Assembly: GCA_030040755.1 (NCBI GenBank)
Contig: JASHTC010000226.1
Location: 1-8,402 of the forward strand
Source: Thermoplasmata archaeon
GTDB lineage: Archaea; Thermoplasmatota; Thermoplasmata; Lutacidiplasmatales; UBA184
DNA length: 8,402 nt
Direction: 5' to 3'
Below the pieces are notes generated by a model. It worked only from the letters and a program-made list of their open reading frames with translations, was not told the DNA's origin and ran no database searches. Each line of letters begins with the position of its first letter. Positions within the stretch are counted from its first letter, which is position 1. Both the position numbers and the translations under genes were made by a program. This document shows, in pieces, positions 1-4,456 of the stretch.

Positions 1-69
1 GTGCTCGATCAAGCACCGTCGGGGAGACTTCCGCTACCTGACGTGGGGGGGACACCGTTGCGACGAGGG
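1..69. other. left-edge segment, no secure gene
   Basis: This stretch lies downstream of the radical SAM gene. No start codon or recognised domain is seen. The plus-strand frame beginning at base 2 has no stop until 257-259, has mostly G or C third positions over its first 25 codons, and reads as a mixed, protein-like sequence (for example IKHRRGDFRYLTWGG). It could therefore be the end of a convergent plus-strand gene entering from the left, but that would need a roughly 190-bp overlap with the radical SAM gene. Bases 1-16 form an imperfect palindrome. Neither reading is strong enough to call a gene. Confidence 0.3.
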
Positions 70-1209
70 CTATACGCCGCCGACCGCGACCCCCAGGCGG
101 TCGAGCGCGGCGCGGTTGAGGGGAGTCCTCTCGACCTCCAGGGCGTCCGCGGTCGGGTACACCTCGACCTCGAAGGCCGGCCAGGGTAAGCGCCGGGCGG
201 CCCGACGGAGACGCTCGGGGGCCAGCTCGACCCGCCGCCGGCCGACGTCGAGGCGGTAATCGTCCGGACCGAGGCGGGCGCGGCGCGCGATCCGCGACGC
301 CCAGCGGGGCAGGTCGACGCGCGACGCGGCCTCCACGACGCCGAGCACCACGGTCCCGTCGGGGGTGCGCTCGGCGAACGCCGGCGCGGTGCGTTCGGCC
401 TGTCGAAGGAACCGCTGGCGCATCTGGACGCCGTCCTTGAACCGGGAGGAACAGTAGTGCACGGGGACGGAGAGGTCGGACTCGCGCACGAGACGTTCGG
501 CGAGAGCCCGACTTCCCCGGACTCCCCAGCCGTTCCTCGGGTCGAGGGCGTAGCCGCGCGCGTGCATCTCCTCCTCGTTCGTCTCGGAGAACTCGAGCTC
601 GTTCAGATTGACGAAGTCGACCCCGATCCCGTCCAGCGTGCGAAGGAGTCGTCGGAGCTCCGCCTCCTTGTCCGGCAGCACCGGCACCTCCACGCCGCGG
701 CGGATCCCCCAGGCCGGGGCCGCCTCGAGGACGGCCCGGTACGCACCGCCCTCGGAGGCCAGCGGCCCCCACAGGTAGTGCGGGACGTGGAGCCGGAACT
801 CGTCCAGCCCGGCCCGGGCCAGCTCCTGGAGCTTTGCCGGGTTCGGCTCGTGGGTGTACAGGTGGATGTTGTGCTCGGGCCCGAACTCCGCCTTGAGCAA
901 CCGTACGTAGTGGACCACCCGGTCGACCACTCCCAGCGGGTCGCCGCCGGTGACCCCCGTGCCGCCCGCCCCGATGGCTCGCGCCTCCTCGAGGACATCC
1001 GCGTCGGTGAGGACCCGCCGCTCGTTCGCGTAGACGACGTCCTTCTGGTTTCGGTTCGGCGAGACCGGACAGTAGAAGCAGCGGAAGCGGCAGACCCCCG
1101 TCACGAAGAGGACCATCTTGCGGCCCTCGGCGCACTGGGTGCACGCCGGCGATAGCGCGCCCCGGTGGCTCGACGCCATCGGGAGCAGGTGTACGGAGCC
1201 GGAGTCCAT
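70..1209 (-). CDS. radical SAM protein, COG2108-like archaeal family
   Basis: A 379-residue radical SAM enzyme of unknown substrate. The cluster motif is C40-x3-C44-x2-C47 (CRFRCFYC), which should bind a [4Fe-4S] cluster and cleave S-adenosylmethionine to a 5'-deoxyadenosyl radical. The GVTGGDP stretch near residues 85-91 fits the glycine-rich SAM-contacting strand. A second pair, C23-x2-C26, lies just before the cluster motif, and one more Cys is at 253. The Cys pair and overall layout recall archaeal proteins annotated as related to pyruvate formate-lyase activating enzyme (COG2108); that placement is from memory of the motif pattern. I chose the ATG at 1209 over an upstream ATG at 1362 because the extra 51 residues are low-complexity and a TATA-like box (1236-1241) lies about 30 nt before 1209, fitting a leaderless or nearly leaderless mRNA. 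An internal ATG at 1179 is possible. The gene diverges from psmA. The stop is TAG at 72-70. The radical SAM call is sure; the subfamily is fairly sure; the function is unknown. Confidence 0.85.
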   Translation of the reverse strand: MDSGSVHLLPMASSHRGALSPACTQCAEGRKMVLFVTGVCRFRCFYCPVSPNRNQKDVVYANERRVLTDADVLEEARAIGAGGTGVTGGDPLGVVDRVVHYVRLLKAEFGPEHNIHLYTHEPNPAKLQELARAGLDEFRLHVPHYLWGPLASEGGAYRAVLEAAPAWGIRRGVEVPVLPDKEAELRRLLRTLDGIGVDFVNLNELEFSETNEEEMHARGYALDPRNGWGVRGSRALAERLVRESDLSVPVHYCSSRFKDGVQMRQRFLRQAERTAPAFAERTPDGTVVLGVVEAASRVDLPRWASRIARRARLGPDDYRLDVGRRRVELAPERLRRAARRLPWPAFEVEVYPTADALEVERTPLNRAALDRLGVAVGGV

Positions 1210-1382
1210 GGCAGGAGGGAGGGGCGACGCCGCCGTAATAGCCGTTTCCGTCGGCACCGCGCACGGGCGCCGGCCCGCGACGGTGGCGCGACGCCACCAA
1301 GTGAGGTCCGGGGGAGGAGCGAGGCTTAGGCTCAAATCCCCGCCTCGACTGGACGCGCGCAACCTCGGGAGGTACGTCGGCG
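1210..1382. promoter_or_regulatory. divergent promoter region, radical SAM / psmA
   Basis: This 173-bp spacer separates two genes transcribed outwards. On the minus side it holds the CTATTA box. On the plus side, psmA has a good Shine-Dalgarno GGGAGGT at 1367-1373, about 10 nt before its ATG, so psmA mRNA should have a leader. The only AT-richer stretch that could serve as its TATA/BRE region is CTTAGGCTCAAAT at 1325-1337, which is a poor match. No clear operator repeat was found. Confidence 0.5.
1236..1241 (-). promoter_or_regulatory. TATA-like box for the radical SAM gene
   Basis: On the minus strand this reads CTATTA, the most AT-rich hexamer in an otherwise very GC-rich spacer, preceded by GGAAACGG, which resembles a purine-rich BRE. 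It is centred about 30 nt upstream of the ATG at 1209, so the transcript would start at or within a few bases of the start codon. There is no Shine-Dalgarno sequence in front of that ATG, consistent with leaderless translation. Inferred from position and composition only. Confidence 0.45.
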
Positions 1383-2141
1383 ATGGAGATGCAACCGGGA
1401 CAGATGGCCTACGACCGCGCCAGCACGGTGTTCTCGCCGGACGGCCGCCTCTTCCAGGTCGAGTACGCCCTTCAGGCGATCCAGATGGGCGGCACCGCGG
1501 TCGCGGTGACGTACGACACGGGGATCATCTTCGTCGCGTTCCGGAACCTTCCCGCGAGCAGCCTCGCGGAGGCCGGCTCGATCGAGAAGAGCTTCGCGGT
1601 CGACGCCGGACTCGGGTGCGTGACCGCCGGACTCATCGCCGACTCCCGCGTGCTCGTCGAGTTCCTCCGGGTCGAGGCCCAGCGGCACCGACTCACCTTT
1701 GGCGAGTCCGCGCCGTACGCGCTCCTCGGCCACGCGCTCGGCACCCTCCTCCAGCAGTTCACCCAGTTCGGGGGAACGCGCCCGTTCGCGGTCTCCCTCC
1801 TGCTCGGGGGGTTCAACGGGTCGACCCCCGGCCTCATCGAGCTCGACCCGAGCGGCGCGACCATCGGGTGGAAGGCCTATGCCATCGGCCGCAACCGCCG
1901 GGCGGTCGCGGACTACCTCGAGGAGAAGGTCGCCGAGCACCTGAACGAGGACGCCGCGTTCAAGCTCGCGGTCCAGGCGGTCGCCGAGGGCTCGCCCACC
2001 CCGTTCCCCCCCGAGGCGCTCGACGTGGCGATCCTGGAGCCCAACTCCGAGCTCCGCCGGCTCTCGCCGGGTGAGGTCGCCCGGCGGGTGCAGGGGATGT
2101 CGTTCATCGGCTCGCCCGAACGCAAGCCGAACGGCCGCTGA
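1383..2141 (+). CDS. psmA: proteasome subunit alpha
   Basis: A 252-residue alpha subunit of the 20S proteasome, the non-catalytic outer rings that form the gate and dock the PAN or Cdc48-type ATPases. The N-terminus is the family signature: YDR at 10-12, SPDGRLFQVEYA at 18-29, with P19, Y28 and D11 matching the residues that hold the gate. SIEK at 66-69 supplies the pocket lysine equivalent to Thermoplasma K66, and the GL pair at 83-84 matches the other side of the pocket that takes the ATPase HbYX tail. TQFGG-RPF (about 133-141) and DPSG (about 161-164) are also family-like. The usual DKR-like stretch after the first inner strands is replaced by AFRN, so the protein is somewhat divergent. 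The ATG at 1383 follows a GGGAGGT Shine-Dalgarno at 10 nt; ATG codons at residues 3 and 8 are alternatives. No beta subunit is in the window. It probably forms an operon with the DinB-like gene 11 nt downstream. Confidence 0.93.
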   Translation: MEMQPGQMAYDRASTVFSPDGRLFQVEYALQAIQMGGTAVAVTYDTGIIFVAFRNLPASSLAEAGSIEKSFAVDAGLGCVTAGLIADSRVLVEFLRVEAQRHRLTFGESAPYALLGHALGTLLQQFTQFGGTRPFAVSLLLGGFNGSTPGLIELDPSGATIGWKAYAIGRNRRAVADYLEEKVAEHLNEDAAFKLAVQAVAEGSPTPFPPEALDVAILEPNSELRRLSPGEVARRVQGMSFIGSPERKPNGR

Positions 2142-2152
2142 CCGGGGCCCTC

Positions 2153-2695
2153 ATGGCGGAGCGGTCCGGCGCCCGCGAACCCTTCCGCCTCACGCCCGAG
2201 CAGGCTCGCCAGCTCTACGCCTACAACTTCCGGGTCTTCGACCGGTTCGTCCGGCGGGTCCACCGCCTCCCCTTGCGGGCCGCGCGGCGGCGCCGGGAGA
2301 TCGGCCACCAGTCCTTGTTCAAGACGCTCGTCCACATCCTGAACGTCCAGGAGGTGTGGCTCGCCTTCATCGCCCAGCTGCCGGACTCGGAGCTCGACAA
2401 GCACCTCGCCGACCCGGCCCGCCACCCGGACTCCTGGCGGGAGTTCGCCGTCTACCATCGTCGGGTGCGGGCCGCCGTCGAGGCCTACCTCGCCCGCCTC
2501 ACGCCGCGCGAGCTCGCTCGTCCCGTGAAGGCCTGGTGGATGCCCGGGGAGTACACGGTCGCGGACGCGATCCTCCAGACGACGTTCGAAGAGGCCCACC
2601 ACCTGGGCGAGGTGATCGGGGCGCTCTGGCAGGACGACATCCCCTCCCCCCCGATGACCTGGATCGAGGTCGGCCGGCCGCCCCGCCCCCGGTAG
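2153..2695 (+). CDS. DinB/YfiT-like four-helix metalloprotein
   Basis: A 180-residue protein with the outline of the DinB/YfiT superfamily. These are small four-helix-bundle proteins that usually bind a divalent metal through three histidines; several members are thiol S-transferases, but most have no known reaction. H61 sits in the helix TLVHILNVQEVWL (58-70), the usual place of the first metal ligand. The last core helix, TTFEEAHHLGEVIGALW (143-159), matches the family's H-x3-H-x-G motif around H150-L-G. The partner position four residues earlier is E146 rather than His, so the likely site is H61/E146/H150, with H149 a possible substitute. There is no signal peptide or membrane segment. It starts 11 nt after psmA with no Shine-Dalgarno, suggesting coupling to psmA translation. 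The name DinB is historical and does not imply a role in DNA repair. The fold is fairly sure; the function is unknown. Confidence 0.78.
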   Translation: MAERSGAREPFRLTPEQARQLYAYNFRVFDRFVRRVHRLPLRAARRRREIGHQSLFKTLVHILNVQEVWLAFIAQLPDSELDKHLADPARHPDSWREFAVYHRRVRAAVEAYLARLTPRELARPVKAWWMPGEYTVADAILQTTFEEAHHLGEVIGALWQDDIPSPPMTWIEVGRPPRPR

Positions 2696-2702
2696 GGGGC
2701 GG
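2683..2702. terminator. GC hairpin around the DinB-like gene stop codon
   Basis: A perfect 8-bp inverted repeat, CCGCCCCC (2683-2690) and GGGGGCGG (2695-2702), closes a GGTA loop. The TAG stop of the DinB-like gene begins in the loop. A pyrimidine-rich but not T-only run (TCCCCTTCC) follows on the plus strand. It may help end plus-strand transcripts or block opposing ones, but archaeal terminators usually need a U-tract, which is missing, so the terminator call is tentative. Confidence 0.4.
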
Positions 2703-2713
2703 TCCCCTTCCGT

Positions 2714-2741
2714 CCGGCCCGACCGACGTCAGGTCGGCCGG
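2714..2741. terminator. GC hairpin around the uvrC stop codon
   Basis: The left arm CCGGCC-C-GACC (2714-2724) pairs with the right arm GGTCGGCCGG (2732-2741) over 10 bp with one bulged C. The loop GACGTCA (2725-2731) contains the uvrC stop codon (TGA on the minus strand, 2731-2729). It lies 11 nt from the hairpin at the DinB-like gene's end. No T-tract is seen on either strand. It could be part of a bidirectional terminator between two convergent genes. Confidence 0.4.
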
Positions 2742-4456
2742 GGAGAGGGACCGGGCGCGGTCGCCGCGTCGAACGCCTCGCGCAGACGGATCCGGCGGCG
2801 GGTCCGGTGGTAGGTCACCGCGAACCGGTGCGACTCGTCCCGTACGGCGCGCAGGAGGAGCATCGGCGGCAGGTTCGGGTTCGGACGGAGAGGGACGGAC
2901 CGCTCGGGGAAGTAGAGCTCCTCCTCGCGCTTGGCGAGGCCGACCACCGGGAACCGGTCGCGCGCCCCGATCTCCTGGAGCGCGGTGACCGCGGCGCTGA
3001 CCTGACCGGCGCCGCCGTCGATCAGCAGGAGGTCCGGCAGGACCTCCCCCTCCGCGACCCGCCGGAGGAAGCGGCGCCGCACGACCTCGGCGACCATCGC
3101 GAAGTCGTTGGTCCCCTCGACCCCCCGGATCCGAAAGCGTCGGTACTCGGACTTCTTCGGGGCCCCGCGCTCGAAGACGACCAGCGAGCCGACCGCCTCG
3201 TACCCCTGAAAGAGCGAGATGTCGATCCCCTCGATGCGGTTCGGGATCGTCGGGAGCTCGAGGAGGCTCTGGAGGGCACCCAAGACCTCCCGCGGCGCCG
3301 GTCCGGGGGTCACCTGGTCGACCGTCGCGCGGGCGAGGCGTTCGGCGAGGCGGGCCAGCGCGGCGTAGCGTCCGGTCGGCCGGAACTGCACCTCGATCCC
3401 CTTGGCCGCGAACAGTTCCTCGAGGGGGGAATCCAGGCCGGCCGGGCGCGGACCCGCGAGGTAGATCCGCTCCGGCGGGTGCAGCTGGCCTCCGTAGTAC
3501 TGGGCCAGGAACTGGCGGAGCACCTCCCCCGGCTCGGGCATGTCGTCCGCGGGCACCTGGAGGAGGTGGGGCTCGGTACCGCGCACCTCCCCCTCCTCGA
3601 CGTGGAGCAGCCCCACCGCGACCCGGAGGCTCTCCGCGTGCTGGGGGTAGGCCAGCGCGATCACGTCGGCGCGCCCGGCGCCCCGGCCCACCACGTGCTG
3701 CCGGTCCGTGAGGGCGTCCAGGCCCCGCAGCGCGTCGCGCAGGAGCGCGGCCCGCTCGAACTCTTCCCGAGCCGAGGCGGCCCGCATCTCCGTCTCGATC
3801 TCCGGGCGGAGGGGCGATGCGTTGCCGCGGAGGATGGTCACGGCCCGGTCCACCTGGGCCCGGTAGGCGGTCGCGTCGATCGCGCCGATGCACGGCGCGC
3901 TGCAGACCTTGAGGTGGTAGTAGAGGCACGCCTCCTTCGGGAGGCGCACGCACCGCCGGAGCTGGAGCAGGTCCCCGAGGAGCTGCTCGACCGACCGCGC
4001 CTCGCGGGCGCTGGTGTACGGCCCGAACAGGAGCACCCCGGCCCGGCGTCGGGGGCGACGCACCAGGAGGACGCGGGGGAACTCCTCCCCGACGGTGACG
4101 GCCAGGTACGGGTAGCTCCGGTCGTCCTTCAGGAGGACGTTGTACGGGGGCTGGTACTGCTTGACCAGGCTCGCCTCGAGCAGGAGGGCCTCGCGCTCGT
4201 TGGCCGTCGGCACGAACTCGACGCTCGTGCTCTGGGCGAGGATCGTGCCGTCCTTCTCGATCCGGGCGCGCAGGTGGTCGAGGACCCGGCGCCGGAGGCT
4301 CCGGGCCTTCCCCACGTAGACGACCTCCCCGCGCGCCGTCTTGAACAGGTAGACGCCCGGGACGTCCGGCCCGGTGCGGAACCCCTCTCCGGAGGCGGCC
4401 GCGAGCTGGCTCGCGGGGATGAACGATGGCAGCTCCCGCCGGCCGTCCCCGCTCAT
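2729..4456 (-). CDS. uvrC: excinuclease ABC subunit C, HhH domain absent
   Basis: The 575-residue nuclease of nucleotide excision repair; it joins UvrB at a lesion and cuts on both sides. After a 30-residue N-terminal extension comes the GIY-YIG nuclease for the 3' incision, with GVY at 34-36, Y47-V-G, K50, R57, E94 and N106 matching the known catalytic set. C169, C177, C185 and C189 match the four cysteines reported to hold a [4Fe-4S] cluster in E. coli UvrC. The UVR motif that contacts UvrB is at about 217-252. The RNase H-like domain for the 5' incision has the D412, D480, H543 triad. The protein ends about 30 residues after HRFAVTYHR, where bacterial UvrC continues into a tandem helix-hairpin-helix; the convergent DinB-like gene leaves no room for one. 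The ATG (4456-4454) overlaps the uvrA stop as ATGA, so translation is coupled; no Shine-Dalgarno is seen. The frame stays open far upstream inside uvrA, but that part is not UvrC-like. Confidence 0.97.
   Translation of the reverse strand: MSGDGRRELPSFIPASQLAAASGEGFRTGPDVPGVYLFKTARGEVVYVGKARSLRRRVLDHLRARIEKDGTILAQSTSVEFVPTANEREALLLEASLVKQYQPPYNVLLKDDRSYPYLAVTVGEEFPRVLLVRRPRRRAGVLLFGPYTSAREARSVEQLLGDLLQLRRCVRLPKEACLYYHLKVCSAPCIGAIDATAYRAQVDRAVTILRGNASPLRPEIETEMRAASAREEFERAALLRDALRGLDALTDRQHVVGRGAGRADVIALAYPQHAESLRVAVGLLHVEEGEVRGTEPHLLQVPADDMPEPGEVLRQFLAQYYGGQLHPPERIYLAGPRPAGLDSPLEELFAAKGIEVQFRPTGRYAALARLAERLARATVDQVTPGPAPREVLGALQSLLELPTIPNRIEGIDISLFQGYEAVGSLVVFERGAPKKSEYRRFRIRGVEGTNDFAMVAEVVRRRFLRRVAEGEVLPDLLLIDGGAGQVSAAVTALQEIGARDRFPVVGLAKREEELYFPERSVPLRPNPNLPPMLLLRAVRDESHRFAVTYHRTRRRIRLREAFDAATAPGPSPRPT

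Noticed and set aside
457..1155. Open plus-strand frame opposite the radical SAM gene
   Set aside because: It has no recognisable motif and lies wholly antisense to a gene with clear radical SAM signatures.
1210..1362. N-terminal extension of the radical SAM protein from the ATG at 1362
   Set aside because: The extra 51 residues look like non-coding DNA translated, overlap the promoter region and lie upstream of a well-placed TATA-like box.
2153..2695. DinB-like gene as a DNA-repair partner of uvrC
   Set aside because: The name is historical; family members are metalloproteins, some of them thiol transferases, and the gene is convergent with uvrC rather than in its operon.
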